This document shows, in pieces, positions 53,074 through 64,000 of a stretch of 64,000 nucleotides of DNA. The DNA is taken from assembly GCA_018826295.1 (NCBI GenBank), contig JAHJZX010000047.1, forward strand, positions 1 through 64,000, written 5' to 3'. The translations under genes were made by a program, and so were the position numbers. The first letter of the stretch is position 1. Each line of letters begins with the position of its first letter. The DNA comes from Gammaproteobacteria bacterium. Lineage in GTDB: Bacteria; Pseudomonadota; Gammaproteobacteria; Enterobacterales; Alteromonadaceae. The notes below the pieces were generated by a model. That model had not been told where the DNA came from, searched no databases, and worked only from the letters and a program-made list of their open reading frames with translations.

Positions 53074-55161
53074 ATGTCTGTACTGCCCCGCTTTACCCCG
53101 TCACGTCTTGCTTTAGCATTGTTATGCTGCAGCCCGTTGCTGCAGGCTAACGACGCTGCGATAGAACATATTCAAGTTAACGCTACCCGCAGCAGTGCAC
53201 CGGTAAGTACAGTACCGGCAACGATCAGCGTGATTACGCAGGAGCAGATCGCCAGCCAGCTGGCGTTTACCCAGGATATTTCTGCGATTATCGGCAACCT
53301 GCTGCCAGGCTTCTCGCCCAGCAGGCAAAAACTGACCTCGGCCGGCGAAACCTTACGTGGCCGTGAACCACTCTATATGATTGACGGCGTGCCGCAGTCT
53401 AACCCGCTGCGTAACGGCTCGCGCGATGGCAAAACCATTGACCCGGCGATGATTGAACGTATCGAAGTGATCCGCGGTGCTAATGCTATTCAGGGCATGG
53501 GCGCCAGCGGCGGCATTATCAATATCGTTACCAAGAGTGCAACCGAAAACACTCATCAGCTAAGTGCCGGCTTTTCCAGCCCAACTGACGGTGGCAGCGA
53601 CAGCCAGAGTTATAAAGCCAGCTATCTGCACACTTACCGTAATAGCAAGCTGGCCGTGGTCGCCGGCGTTGCTGTGTCCGACAACGGCATGTACCGCGAT
53701 GCCAATGGCGATTTTATCGGCGTTGATGGCACTCAGGGCGATACGATGGACTCGCGCAGCATCGATGTGTTTGTTAAAGCAACACAGCAGCTAAGCAGCG
53801 ACGAAACCCTGCAACTGATGGTTAACCACTACAAGCTGCGTGGCAACGGTGACTATATACAGGTCGCCGGCAATGTTGCTGAAGGTATTCCGGCAACTTC
53901 TGTGCTCGGCGAAACGGAAGGCATGGCACCACAAAACCGTGTTACCACGGCAACGCTGGATTACCAGCATCAGCAGGTTTGGGGCGGTAACCTGAGCTGG
54001 CAGCTGTTTTTGCAGGATTTTGCCGCACTATACGGCGGTGGCACCTTTGCAGCGTTTCAGGATCCGGCCTACGGCCCGGGCTTGTATGATCAGTCGCAAA
54101 ACAAATCACGTAAATATGGCAGCCGTTTAACCTGGTTTAAGCCTAACCTGACGATGAGCGGGTTGGATCTGAGCACCGGCCTCGACTGGCTGCAGGATGA
54201 AACCTATCAGGAGCTGGCGCTGACGGGCCGAAACTGGGTGCCTGAAACCGAGTTTACCAACCTGGCCCCATTTGCTCAGCTGCGTTACAGCGCACTGGAA
54301 AACTGGACCTTCAGTCTCGGCGGCCGTTATGAATACGGTAAATTAAACGTTGACGACTTTACCACGCTGGCCTCCTACAACAGCACCTTCGTTGCAGGCG
54401 GCTCACCTGACTTTGACGAATTACTACTTAATGCCGGCGCCGTATGGCAGTTAACCGGCAACACCCGCTTATACGCCAGCTACAGCGAAGGTTTCAGCAT
54501 GCCGGATGTTGGCCGCGTGCTGCGCGACATCAGCACACCGGGTTTGTCGGTAGACAGTTTCCTTACGCTGCAACCAGTGCTGTCAGATAACCTGGAGCTG
54601 GGGGTCGAGTTCAATTTCGACAGTTGGCAACTGCGCGCAAGCGCGTACCGATCGGATTCTGATCTGGGTTCACGTTTACAGGCCGATGTCGACGGTATTT
54701 ACAGTGTACGGCGCGAAAAAACGGAAATAGACGGTATTGAAGCAGAAGGACAGTATTACTTCGGCACTGATAGCCAAATAGGTTTTAGCTACGCCCGTAC
54801 TAATGGCCGTTATGACAGCAACAACGACAATGTGGTCGATAAAGACCTCGGCGGGGTAAACATTGCGCCAGAGCGGTTAAACCTGTACTGGCAGCAGCAA
54901 TGGTTACCGGCACTGAGTAGCCGGCTGCAGGCCAATGTGCTGTTTAGCCATACACTGGATACCGCTGAGCAGTTTGACGGCTATACCACGCTGGATCTGA
55001 GCACAGCTTACGATACCGCCTTTGGCCGCTTTAGCCTGGGTATAGAGAACCTGGCCGATAAGCAGTACCTGACCTATTACGCGCAAAGCACGCCGGCTAA
55101 TGCCCGCTACTTTGCCGGCATTGGCCGTACGCTTAGCCTGAACTGGCAGCACAGCTTCTAA
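53074..55161 (+). CDS. TonB-dependent outer-membrane receptor (probable siderophore/iron uptake)
   Basis: A 695-aa protein from ATG 53074 (a TTG two codons earlier is less likely). A signal peptide (LALALLCCSPLLQA) is followed by a TonB-box-like stretch (EHIQVNATR) and a plug domain at about residues 35-160 (RSSAPVSTVPATISVITQEQI, TLRGREPLYMIDGVPQSNPL, IERIEVIRGANAIQGMGASGGIINIVTK). The rest is a 22-strand beta-barrel ending in an aromatic C-terminal strand (TLSLNWQHSF). A Fur-type operator and a near-consensus promoter precede it, and a PepSY membrane protein follows with no gap. Together these imply iron or ferric-siderophore import; the ligand itself is not determinable. Confidence 0.92.
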   Translation: MSVLPRFTPSRLALALLCCSPLLQANDAAIEHIQVNATRSSAPVSTVPATISVITQEQIASQLAFTQDISAIIGNLLPGFSPSRQKLTSAGETLRGREPLYMIDGVPQSNPLRNGSRDGKTIDPAMIERIEVIRGANAIQGMGASGGIINIVTKSATENTHQLSAGFSSPTDGGSDSQSYKASYLHTYRNSKLAVVAGVAVSDNGMYRDANGDFIGVDGTQGDTMDSRSIDVFVKATQQLSSDETLQLMVNHYKLRGNGDYIQVAGNVAEGIPATSVLGETEGMAPQNRVTTATLDYQHQQVWGGNLSWQLFLQDFAALYGGGTFAAFQDPAYGPGLYDQSQNKSRKYGSRLTWFKPNLTMSGLDLSTGLDWLQDETYQELALTGRNWVPETEFTNLAPFAQLRYSALENWTFSLGGRYEYGKLNVDDFTTLASYNSTFVAGGSPDFDELLLNAGAVWQLTGNTRLYASYSEGFSMPDVGRVLRDISTPGLSVDSFLTLQPVLSDNLELGVEFNFDSWQLRASAYRSDSDLGSRLQADVDGIYSVRREKTEIDGIEAEGQYYFGTDSQIGFSYARTNGRYDSNNDNVVDKDLGGVNIAPERLNLYWQQQWLPALSSRLQANVLFSHTLDTAEQFDGYTTLDLSTAYDTAFGRFSLGIENLADKQYLTYYAQSTPANARYFAGIGRTLSLNWQHSF

Positions 55162-56232
55162 ATGCTGAGCGCAGCGCGTCTTCACCGCTATCTTGGCTGG
55201 GGGCTGGGGCTCTGGCTTACCCTGCTTTGCCTTAGCGGCGCGCTGCTGCTATATAAAAATAGTTTGTTGCGTTGGAGTTACCCTGCGCTGGCGGCGGTAG
55301 CACCGGTTAGCGACATTCAGCAGTGGGGGCCTTTACTGCAGCAGCTGCAGCACGACAGCAACTTTCGTTATGTGAAATTTCCTGATGCAGACGCCCACTG
55401 GCTGGAAGCGGTGACTTTTGATAATCAGCGCTACTACTATGACGGTAACCGGCAATTACTGCTGACCCGGCCGGTGCATACCGACTGGATCGACTGGGTG
55501 TATGACTTTCACCTGCATTTACTTGGTGGCAAAACCGGCCATACCGTCAATGGCGTAATAGGGTTGCTCAGTGCAGTGCTGCTGCTGTGCGGCCTGTGGC
55601 AATGGTGGCCGCGCCGCTTTAGCCGCCGCTTGTTTACACTGCCCAAAGCGCAGACATCGCTGCGCAGCCTGCGCCAGTACCACAGCCTGCTGGCGTTGTT
55701 ATTATTGCCGCTATTGCTGCTGACCAGTGCCACCGGTGCCATGATGGTGTTCAGTCAGCAAACCCGCACAGTGCTAACTGCGGTGCTGGGGCAGGACCAG
55801 CATCCGTTTACTCCTGTTAGCGGTATTACGCCCGTTGCACTGGAGCAGACCGACTGGCCGCGTGCTTTGGCAACAGCAACAGCACACTGGCCGGCACAAC
55901 AGTTGCGGCTGGTCAGTTTTCGCCGCAAAGCGCAGGATGTTATTAGCTTTCGTGCTAAGGCAGAAGATGAATGGCACCCGAATGGCCGTGGTGTATTACA
56001 ACTGCATCCGGCCAGTTACCAACTGATGTATGCCAGAGCGGCAGCCGATTTAAGCCTGGCTGACAAAGTGCGCAACAGTTTTTATCCGCTGCACGTTGCC
56101 AGCATTGGCGGTGTGCTATACAAAATTCTGTTGTTGTTAAGCGGCGTTAGCTGCCTGCTGTTGTTTGCGCTGGGGCTAAGTTACAGCTGGCAGCGGCTTA
56201 AGGCTCGTTCAGCTCGTTATGATGTTTGCTAA
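55162..56232 (+). CDS. PepSY-associated transmembrane (PepSY_TM) protein, probable ferric reductase partner
   Basis: A 356-aa inner-membrane protein starting at ATG 55162, immediately after the receptor's stop. An N-terminal helix (LGWGLGLWLTLLCLSGALLLY), then a periplasmic PepSY-like segment, a helix pair about residues 130-200 (GVIGLLSAVLLLCGLWQWWPRR and SLLALLLLPLLLLTSATGAMMV), and a C-terminal helix make the PepSY_TM pattern. WQWWPRRFSRR is typical of the family. His residues in DFHLHLLGGKTGH and LHVASIGG may bind haem. Members next to TonB receptors are thought to reduce ferric siderophores in the periplasm. The last 35 bp overlap the convergent TRIC-type channel gene. Confidence 0.87.
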   Translation: MLSAARLHRYLGWGLGLWLTLLCLSGALLLYKNSLLRWSYPALAAVAPVSDIQQWGPLLQQLQHDSNFRYVKFPDADAHWLEAVTFDNQRYYYDGNRQLLLTRPVHTDWIDWVYDFHLHLLGGKTGHTVNGVIGLLSAVLLLCGLWQWWPRRFSRRLFTLPKAQTSLRSLRQYHSLLALLLLPLLLLTSATGAMMVFSQQTRTVLTAVLGQDQHPFTPVSGITPVALEQTDWPRALATATAHWPAQQLRLVSFRRKAQDVISFRAKAEDEWHPNGRGVLQLHPASYQLMYARAAADLSLADKVRNSFYPLHVASIGGVLYKILLLLSGVSCLLLFALGLSYSWQRLKARSARYDVC

Positions 56233-56830
56233 ATACCGGTATCGTTAGCTGCCATTTTATCGCTGCCAGGCGCAGCAACAGCAGCGCCACCATGCCGCTT
56301 ACCATTGCCGCAAACTGTGCTATTCCTAACGCCAGCAGGCCGGTATACACCACGCCGCCAAAGACACAGGTTACCGCGTACAGCTCGCCGCGAAATACCA
56401 TCGGCACTTCGCGGCACAGTACGTCGCGGATCATACCGCCGCAGACGCCGCTCATGGTACCAAGCAGTATAGCGACCATAGTAGAGGTGCCGTAATCAAG
56501 CGCCTTCTGCGTACCCATAATAACGAAAAACGCCAACCCCAACGCATCAAACAGCTGCAGCGTATTGTGCGGTATTGTTAAACGGTTACGCAGCAGCAAA
56601 ATGGTACCGATAGCGGCGATAAAAATAGCGTAAAAGTAGCTGTTGTTGTTTATCCAGATCACCGGCACATCCAGAATAAGATCGCGCAGGGTACCGCCGC
56701 CTATGGCCGTAACACTGGCCAGTACTATAACGCCAAAGCCATCCATTTGATTGCGCCAGGCTGCCAGCGTGCCCGAGATGGCGAACACTGCGATACCGAG
56801 TAAATCAAACCAGTGAAAGTAGTCTGCCAT
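56198..56830 (-). CDS. TRIC-family (UPF0126) cation channel-like protein
   Basis: A 210-aa protein with seven hydrophobic segments. It carries the two-fold repeated glycine-rich motif of the TRIC/UPF0126 family: GIAVFAISGTLAAWR...TAIGGGTLRDLILD in the first half and GLAFFVIMGTQKAL...GVCGGMIRDVLCRE in the second. Bacterial TRIC-type proteins form trimeric K+/Na+ channels. ATG 56830 has AAGGT upstream. Its 3' end overlaps the PepSY gene tail to tail by 35 bp. The neighbouring intergenic 56831-56991 contains the promoter for the next plus-strand gene. Confidence 0.9.
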   Translation of the reverse strand: MADYFHWFDLLGIAVFAISGTLAAWRNQMDGFGVIVLASVTAIGGGTLRDLILDVPVIWINNNSYFYAIFIAAIGTILLLRNRLTIPHNTLQLFDALGLAFFVIMGTQKALDYGTSTMVAILLGTMSGVCGGMIRDVLCREVPMVFRGELYAVTCVFGGVVYTGLLALGIAQFAAMVSGMVALLLLRLAAIKWQLTIPVFSKHHNELNEP

Positions 56831-56991
56831 TCTGCCATACCTTTGAAGCCGCCATTGGCGTTGACGTTAGCAGGCTTTAATGCAGCGGTAAACCAGCAGC
56901 TGCTGCTAAAAAAACACCGCCTGAGCTATCCGGCGTTTTTAGGTTGTGTTAGCATTTTGCGGTTTTATTAACAAACCTTTAAGGGATTAGT

Positions 56992-57939
56992 ATGAAAAAG
57001 TCGCTGATAGCGCTGGTAGTGATTGGTGTAGCTGCCGCTGGGGTAGTCTATGTCAACCAACAGGCAGAGGACGCCATTAAACAACAATTAGACAATGCCA
57101 ACCAAAGTTACCGTGAGCTGGCGGCGTCAGGTGAAATGCCGGAAATCAGTCTGGCTTATAAAGACGTGTCTGCCAATGTGCTGCTGTCAAACTACAGTAT
57201 CAGCGGGCTGGAAATATCCTTAGCTGAAATGGGCACCATCGCCACTGTCGATCTTATCCAGGCCAAAGGCATGCAACCGCAAAGTTTGGCCGACAAAGGC
57301 AGTGTGAAGGTAACCGGCATTAAAGCCGCCTCAGCAGTGTTGCAAATGCTGCCGCCGCAAACTAGCGCTTTTATGCAAGATATCGCCCTGCATGGCGACT
57401 ATGACTATGCCTACAATGAAAACGGCGAACTGATGTTCAGCCAGCAAACCCGCATTAACGATGAGTTTGCCCTTAATTACAGCTTTAGCCTGGCCCAGAT
57501 GCAACAGTTCTGGCAGATAGCTAAAGACTTGAGCGCGCTACCCCCAGAGCTGCTGCAACCGCTGTTATCTGATGAAGCTTATATCGGCCAAGTGATTGAA
57601 AAACTGGCGGCTGGTGCCCTGAAAAATGGCAACATCACCATTGAAAACAAAGGTTTTATTGAACGCACCCTGGCAATGACAGCCGAGATGGGCCAAACGC
57701 CGGATTACCGTACCGTGCAAGGTATAGCACTGGCGGGCGTTGGTTCAGCACAGCAGTTGCCGCAAGATATGAAAGATACACTAACCGCCTTTGTACAAAA
57801 GCCGGAAAAATTGAGCCTAAGCTTTGGTTTTACTGAACCGCTGCAATTTGCCCGGATGCAAAGCGGTGAACTGGCCGAACATATGGTTAGCCCGGAAGCG
57901 ATGATTAAGTTTGCCAATGTAAAACTGCAGGCAAACTAA
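56992..57939 (+). CDS. Periplasmic protein with N-terminal signal anchor, unknown function
   Basis: A 315-aa protein. An N-terminal hydrophobic helix (IALVVIGVAAAGVVYVNQQA) probably acts as a signal anchor. The remainder is hydrophilic, with alternating helices and strands (ISLAYKDVSANVLLSNYSISGLEISL, DYAYNENGELMFSQQTRINDEF). It lacks cysteines and has no catalytic motif. The beta-rich centre and the repeated periplasmic helix-strand pattern slightly recall the DUF945/YdgA family, but this is uncertain. AAGGGAT precedes the ATG. A strong bidirectional terminator follows at 57951. Confidence 0.65.
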   Translation: MKKSLIALVVIGVAAAGVVYVNQQAEDAIKQQLDNANQSYRELAASGEMPEISLAYKDVSANVLLSNYSISGLEISLAEMGTIATVDLIQAKGMQPQSLADKGSVKVTGIKAASAVLQMLPPQTSAFMQDIALHGDYDYAYNENGELMFSQQTRINDEFALNYSFSLAQMQQFWQIAKDLSALPPELLQPLLSDEAYIGQVIEKLAAGALKNGNITIENKGFIERTLAMTAEMGQTPDYRTVQGIALAGVGSAQQLPQDMKDTLTAFVQKPEKLSLSFGFTEPLQFARMQSGELAEHMVSPEAMIKFANVKLQAN

Positions 57940-57950
57940 TCCCCCCCAAA

Positions 57951-57985
57951 TAACACAGCCCGCTAATGCGGGCTGTGTTATTTTT
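57951..57985. terminator. Bidirectional rho-independent terminator
   Basis: AACACAGCCCGC and GCGGGCTGTGTT form a 12-bp stem with a TAAT loop, followed by ATTTTT on the plus strand. It serves the plus-strand gene at 56992; on the minus strand it lies at the very end of the GGCT-like gene, whose stop is inside the T-tract, so it may end that transcript too. Confidence 0.88.
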
Positions 57986-58316
57986 CAGCCGCAGCATAAA
58001 TCCAGCACTCAATACCCGATTTCAGCCGGGCGCTTACCCGCTGATACGCATCCACCTCGTAATCATCGGCCTGCGCAAGCTCAGCTTCGGTCAGCTCAAA
58101 CACAGTACCGGCGACTTCATCGGTCAGGTTACCGCTAAAGCGCAAAATAGGATGAAAGGCTTTACCGCTTTCGCGCAGCACCCGCTCGTCAGTAATTTCT
58201 ACTTCACCGACTATATAACCCGGCAGTGAATCTTTGCTGCCGCTTAGCTCGCGGCCAAAGTTAGCCAGCTGCACATTTTTCTGCTGCAACGTGCCGTAAG
58301 AAAACAGTTTTGCCAT
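57978..58316 (-). CDS. AIG2/gamma-glutamylcyclotransferase-like protein
   Basis: A 112-aa cytoplasmic protein from ATG 58316, which has AGGAGT upstream; the longer frame to 58373 is rejected. LFSYGTLQQKNVQ at the start is the family's YGxL glycine-rich loop, and LTEAELAQADDYEVDAYQRVSA carries the conserved Glu-rich segment after it. The catalytic Glu is expected in the region FELTEAELAQ or ADDYE. Family members cyclise gamma-glutamyl amines or are AIG2-like of unknown substrate. It is divergent from the thioredoxin-like gene across about 125 bp. Confidence 0.85.
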   Translation of the reverse strand: MAKLFSYGTLQQKNVQLANFGRELSGSKDSLPGYIVGEVEITDERVLRESGKAFHPILRFSGNLTDEVAGTVFELTEAELAQADDYEVDAYQRVSARLKSGIECWIYAAAEK

Positions 58317-58440
58317 AGTTACTCCTGCTAAACATCTGTGCCTGTTGCAACAATACAGGCAACCTGATGCCAAAGCGCTATTGCTGCCACTATAACCACT
58401 GGCTATGATGTTGGCTAATCAAACTTCCGATAGCATTATC

Positions 58441-58914
58441 ATGTTAAAACGTCTGTTGTTTTGTTGTCTGTTAACACTGTGCAGCCAGGCCCTTATAGCC
58501 GCAGAAAAGGGGCCGGATGCTATTGGCTTGCTTAGCCAGCAGCAACTGCTGACAAACTATGCTGCCTTTGCTGATGAATATGGCCGCTATACACCAACAC
58601 AACAGGAGCTGAAGCAAATGCAGGCGCTGTCGGGTGTCAGCTTAGTGGTATTATTTGGCAGCTGGTGCCACGACAGCGAGCGCGAAGTACCGCGGTTATT
58701 AAAGCTTATTGCAGTGTCGGGCGTTGAACTTGAAAACCTGCAGTTGCAGGCAGTTGACCGCAATAAACAACATCCGGATAAACTGCACACAGACTACAAA
58801 CTGCGCTACACACCCACCTTTATTGTAATGCGTGATGGCAAAGAGCTGGGCCGGGTTATCGAGAAACCGCAGCAATCACTGGCAGCCGATTTAGCGGCAA
58901 TTGCAGCGCCTTAG
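58441..58914 (+). CDS. Exported thioredoxin-like protein with single active-site cysteine
   Basis: A 157-aa protein from ATG 58441 (MLKRLLFCCLLTLCSQALIAA is a signal peptide; an ATG 36 bases upstream is an alternative). The thioredoxin fold is shown by LVVLFGSWCHDSEREVPRLLKL and by YTPTFIVMRDGKELGRVI with the cis-Pro position. The active site reads CHDS (about residues 78-81), so the second cysteine of CxxC is Ser: a dithiol oxidoreductase reaction is unlikely, and a monothiol, chaperone-like or resolving role is more plausible. A terminator-like hairpin at 58920 follows. Confidence 0.85.
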   Translation: MLKRLLFCCLLTLCSQALIAAEKGPDAIGLLSQQQLLTNYAAFADEYGRYTPTQQELKQMQALSGVSLVVLFGSWCHDSEREVPRLLKLIAVSGVELENLQLQAVDRNKQHPDKLHTDYKLRYTPTFIVMRDGKELGRVIEKPQQSLAADLAAIAAP

Positions 58915-58919
58915 TCATT

Positions 58920-58958
58920 AAAAAACACCCCTGTGCAAAACAGCAACTGAGGTGTTTT
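58920..58958. terminator. Terminator-like hairpin between thioredoxin-like and leuD genes
   Basis: AAAAACACC and GGTGTTTT form an 8-9-bp stem around a long loop containing a small internal TGT/ACA element. It ends in TTTTGT. It can serve the plus-strand thioredoxin-like gene and, on the minus strand, the leu operon (stop at 58998). Confidence 0.6.
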
Positions 58959-58997
58959 GTCAACGAACAAACAGTTGGCCTTACGCCGGCGTGAGGC

Positions 58998-59600
58998 TTA
59001 CCCCAACCAGGGTTGGCTGGCTTTGCGGCTTTGCTCGTAGTCGGCAATTTGTGGGTTTAACTGCTCGCTTGAGCCGATAAAATCTAAACCGGATAACAGC
59101 CGCTGTTTAATATCGGCGTCGATATTAAAGCCCATGGCAGCGTTATTACCGAACATGATTTCCTGGCTGGCTAAGTCGATTTGCCACTGCTGTGGCCCTT
59201 GCTGGCAGCGGTTAAACAGTAAGTCGATATTGGTTTTACTTAACTGAATTAACAACATGGCGTTGTTTACGCTGTTATTAAAGAATATATCGGCAAAGCT
59301 TTCAGCAATAATGACATTAAAGCCATATTGCTTAATGGCCCAGGGCGCGTGCTCACGGCTGGAGCCACAGCCAAAGTTAGCCCGGGTTAGCAAAATACTG
59401 GCCCCTTTATACTCTGGTTTGTTAACGACAAACTCCGGGTTGGGGCTGCCATCGGCCAGGTAACGCCAGTCATAAAACATCGCCTGCGCAAAACCATCCC
59501 GGCTGACGCTGGTTAAAAATTGCTTAGGGATGATCTGGTCGGTATCAACGTTGTTTTTGTCCAGCGGGCAAACTAAACCCTGTGCAAATATCTTACTCAT
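58998..59600 (-). CDS. leuD: 3-isopropylmalate dehydratase small subunit
   Basis: A 200-aa protein. It shows the LeuD pattern: [12 protein letters not shown] near the N-terminus, [26 protein letters not shown] (about residues 67-92), [20 protein letters not shown], and a C-terminal [20 protein letters not shown]. With LeuC it isomerises 2-isopropylmalate to 3-isopropylmalate in leucine synthesis. Its ATG overlaps the leuC stop by four bases (ATGA), supporting coupled translation. Confidence 0.98.
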   Translation of the reverse strand: MSKIFAQGLVCPLDKNNVDTDQIIPKQFLTSVSRDGFAQAMFYDWRYLADGSPNPEFVVNKPEYKGASILLTRANFGCGSSREHAPWAIKQYGFNVIIAESFADIFFNNSVNNAMLLIQLSKTNIDLLFNRCQQGPQQWQIDLASQEIMFGNNAAMGFNIDADIKQRLLSGLDFIGSSEQLNPQIADYEQSRKASQPWLG

Positions 59601-61011
59601 GCCTGTTCTCCCTGTGGCTTAGCGGCAATATTGACAAACTTACCCGCTATAGCGGCGGCGGCGGCCATCGCCGGGCTGACTAAGTGGGTGCGGGCACCGC
59701 GGCCCTGACGGCCTTCAAAGTTACGGTTTGACGTAGAAGCGCAGCGCTGGCCGGCTTCGACTCTGTCGTCATTCATGCCCAGGCACATACTGCAACCCGG
59801 TTCACGCCACTCAAAACCGGCCGCGGTAAAAATACCGGCTAAGCCTTCATCTTCGGCCTGGCGTTTTACCACGCCAGAGCCCGGCACCACTAAAGCGCGT
59901 ACACCGGCGGCGACTTTTTTACCCTGTACCATACTGGCGGCGGCACGTAAGTCTTCTATCCGGCTGTTGGTGCAACTGCCGATAAACACCACATCCACTT
60001 TGCAGTCAGTCAGCTTTTGCCCTGGCTCAAGCCCCATATAGGCCAGCGCCCGCTCGGCAGCATCACGCTTGGTGGCATCGCTAAAGCTCTCCGGTGCCGG
60101 CACGCTTTGATCCACCGCCATCACTTGCTCCGGGTTAGTGCCCCAGGTAATTTGCGGCGTAATGGCCGCGGCATCAATCTCGACAATTTGATCAAACACC
60201 GCATCGGCATCGGAGTACAGGCTTTGCCAGTAAGCTACGGCCGCATCCCAATGTTCGGCTTTGGGGGCATGCGCTTTGCCTTTGATGTAATCAAAGGTGA
60301 TGTGATCCGGCGCTATCAGGCCGGCTTTAGCACCCATTTCGATGCTCATATTGCACAGCGTCATCCGCCCTTCCATGCTCATAGCGCGGATAGCACTGCC
60401 GCTAAATTCAGCCACATAACCATTACCGCCAGCGGTACCCAGCTTGCCAATTACCGCCAGAATCACGTCTTTTGGCGTCACATGGGCGCTTAATTTGCCA
60501 TTTATCTCGACTTTTAACGTTTTAGCCTGCTGTTGCGGCAGGGTTTGCGTCGCCAGTACGTGTTCTACTTCTGAGGTGCCGATACCAAAAGCCAGCGCAC
60601 CAAAGGCGCCGTGGGTAGAGGTGTGCGAGTCGCCGCAAACAATAATCATACCGGGCTGGGTTAAACCCTGCTCAGGGCCAATCACATGTACTATGCCCTG
60701 ATCCGGATGGGTTAGATCCAGCAGCGGTATGCGGTTTTCTGCGCAGTTGGCCGCTAAGGCTTCTAACTGTTTACGCGAGGTTTCACCGGCGGCGTCTAAA
60801 CTGCGGCGCTGGGTAGACACGTTATGGTCCATAGTGGCAAAGGTTAAATCTGGCCGGCGCACGCTGCGGTTGGCCAGCTTTAAGCCGGAAAACGCCTGCG
60901 GCGAGGTAACTTCATGAATTAAATGCCGGTCGACAAATAATAAATCGGTGCTGGCGTTTAATTTACCCACTACATGGCTGGCGTAAATTTTTTGATAAAG
61001 CGTCTGGGCCA

Positions 61012-61012
<1 letters not shown>
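59597..61012 (-). CDS. leuC: 3-isopropylmalate dehydratase large subunit
   Basis: A 471-aa aconitase-family protein. Fe-S cluster cysteines are in [17 protein letters not shown] (about residue 345) and [11 protein letters not shown] (about 408 and 411). [33 protein letters not shown] and [16 protein letters not shown] are also characteristic, the latter two split in this description. It forms the LeuCD isomerase. Its ATG overlaps the leuB stop by one base. Confidence 0.98.
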
Positions 61013-63680
<2,668 letters not shown>

Positions 63681-63738
63681 CTTGTGTTTCCTGTTCCGTT
63701 AGTCGGTTTAGGTGGCAACCTGTGGCGGGGCTAAAACG

Positions 63739-63769
63739 AAAAAACCCCGGCCAGTGGCACGGGGTTTTT
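63739..63769 (-). terminator. leu operon attenuator (rho-independent terminator)
   Basis: On the minus strand AAAAACCCCG and CGGGGTTTTTT form a G/C-rich stem around a short spacer and end in a T-run. It sits between the leader peptide stop (63792) and leuA (63680), the position expected for transcription attenuation. Confidence 0.88.
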
Positions 63770-63791
63770 GCTTTATCGGTTCGTTACGTTT

Positions 63792-63869
63792 TTACCAATA
63801 AGCGACACCCCGCGCGCCGGTGAGGAGCACGAGGAGGCTAATAATAGAAACGCGACGATTTAAATTCAT
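63792..63869 (-). CDS. leuL: leu operon leader peptide
   Basis: A 25-codon frame starts at ATG 63869 and stops at TAA 63792, 23 bases before the attenuator. Residues 8-16 read SIISLLVLL, with four CTC codons in five positions (12, 13, 15, 16) plus Leu3, an extreme density of the codon whose tRNA reports leucine supply. Ribosome stalling there when leucyl-tRNA is scarce should favour an antiterminator. It is too short to be called by a length filter. The leading MNLNRR is unexceptional. No distinct Shine-Dalgarno is obvious. Confidence 0.85.
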   Translation of the reverse strand: MNLNRRVSIISLLVLLTGARGVAYW

Positions 63870-63911
63870 TTAATGCTCTGTTAGAAACGTTGGTTAGCAA
63901 AACGCCATTAG

Positions 63912-63939
63912 TAATAACATGGTTATTTTTTAACTGCAA
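63912..63939 (-). promoter_or_regulatory. Possible promoter of the leu operon
   Basis: On the minus strand TTGCAG (63939-63934) and TTATTA (63917-63912) lie 16 bp apart, about 40 bases upstream of the leader peptide. TATACT at 63946-63941 is an alternative -10 without a good -35. The rest of 63870-64000 holds no gene. Confidence 0.4.
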
Positions 63940-64000
63940 CAGTATAGATGGCTAAACGGCAAAAAACTTTTACCGGCAACATCGGTATCCGGTAATCATT

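Overview
The window looks like a chromosomal segment of a gammaproteobacterium of the Alteromonadales/Chromatiaceae kind (Rheinheimera, Alishewanella or Arsukibacterium-like). This is an inference from gene content: secreted proteases with PKD and chitin-binding-type modules, a TonB receptor with a PepSY membrane protein, a RIO kinase, and a leuABCD operon preceded by a leucine-rich leader peptide. No rRNA, tRNA, CRISPR array, transposase or integrase gene was found.

Layout. (1) 1-13.6 kb, mostly minus strand: a three-gene operon of exported proteins whose last gene, a trypsin-like protease, runs off the left edge; a DUF1566 protein; a subtilisin-like protease; a polysaccharide deacetylase; an amidohydrolase-RidA fusion; a TPR diguanylate cyclase; and an S41 protease. 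(2) 13.9-26.9 kb: a RIO kinase; a small TM2/YidD/DUF4177 cluster; two periplasmic solute-binding-like proteins; and a LytS/LytR-type two-component pair divergent from an ABC ATPase plus a permease-M1 peptidase fusion. A membrane-protein gene, a YceK-like lipoprotein gene and a decayed partial copy of the membrane-protein gene follow. (3) 27.1-51.0 kb, all minus strand: a dense defence/conflict island. (4) 51.1-64 kb: housekeeping genes, a Fur-type iron-uptake pair, and leuABCD with leader and attenuator.

The island is the main interest. Its left part is a five-gene chain (40422 to 27123) whose genes overlap or lie within 2 bp. It encodes a 1827-aa protein with two lipase-like alpha/beta-hydrolase domains and a C-terminal CHAT caspase-like protease, a small TIR-like protein, a ParA/MinD-like ATPase with TPRs, a TIR-STAND ATPase with TPRs, and a second TIR protein. 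Both TPR arrays are exactly 8 x 126 bp and share the same C-terminal cap, but one is nearly identical between units and the other is diverged. Upstream lies an LRR-Roc-COR-TIR (Roco) gene with its own strong promoter, split by an apparent one-base frameshift. Upstream of that is a Wadjet/MksBEFG-like SMC operon in the order ATPase, MksE-like, MksF-like, TOPRIM nuclease. The island's left end runs into the decayed duplicate, which supplies the stop codon of the last TIR gene.

Functional assignments rest on visible motifs and remembered family features. No database search was run.
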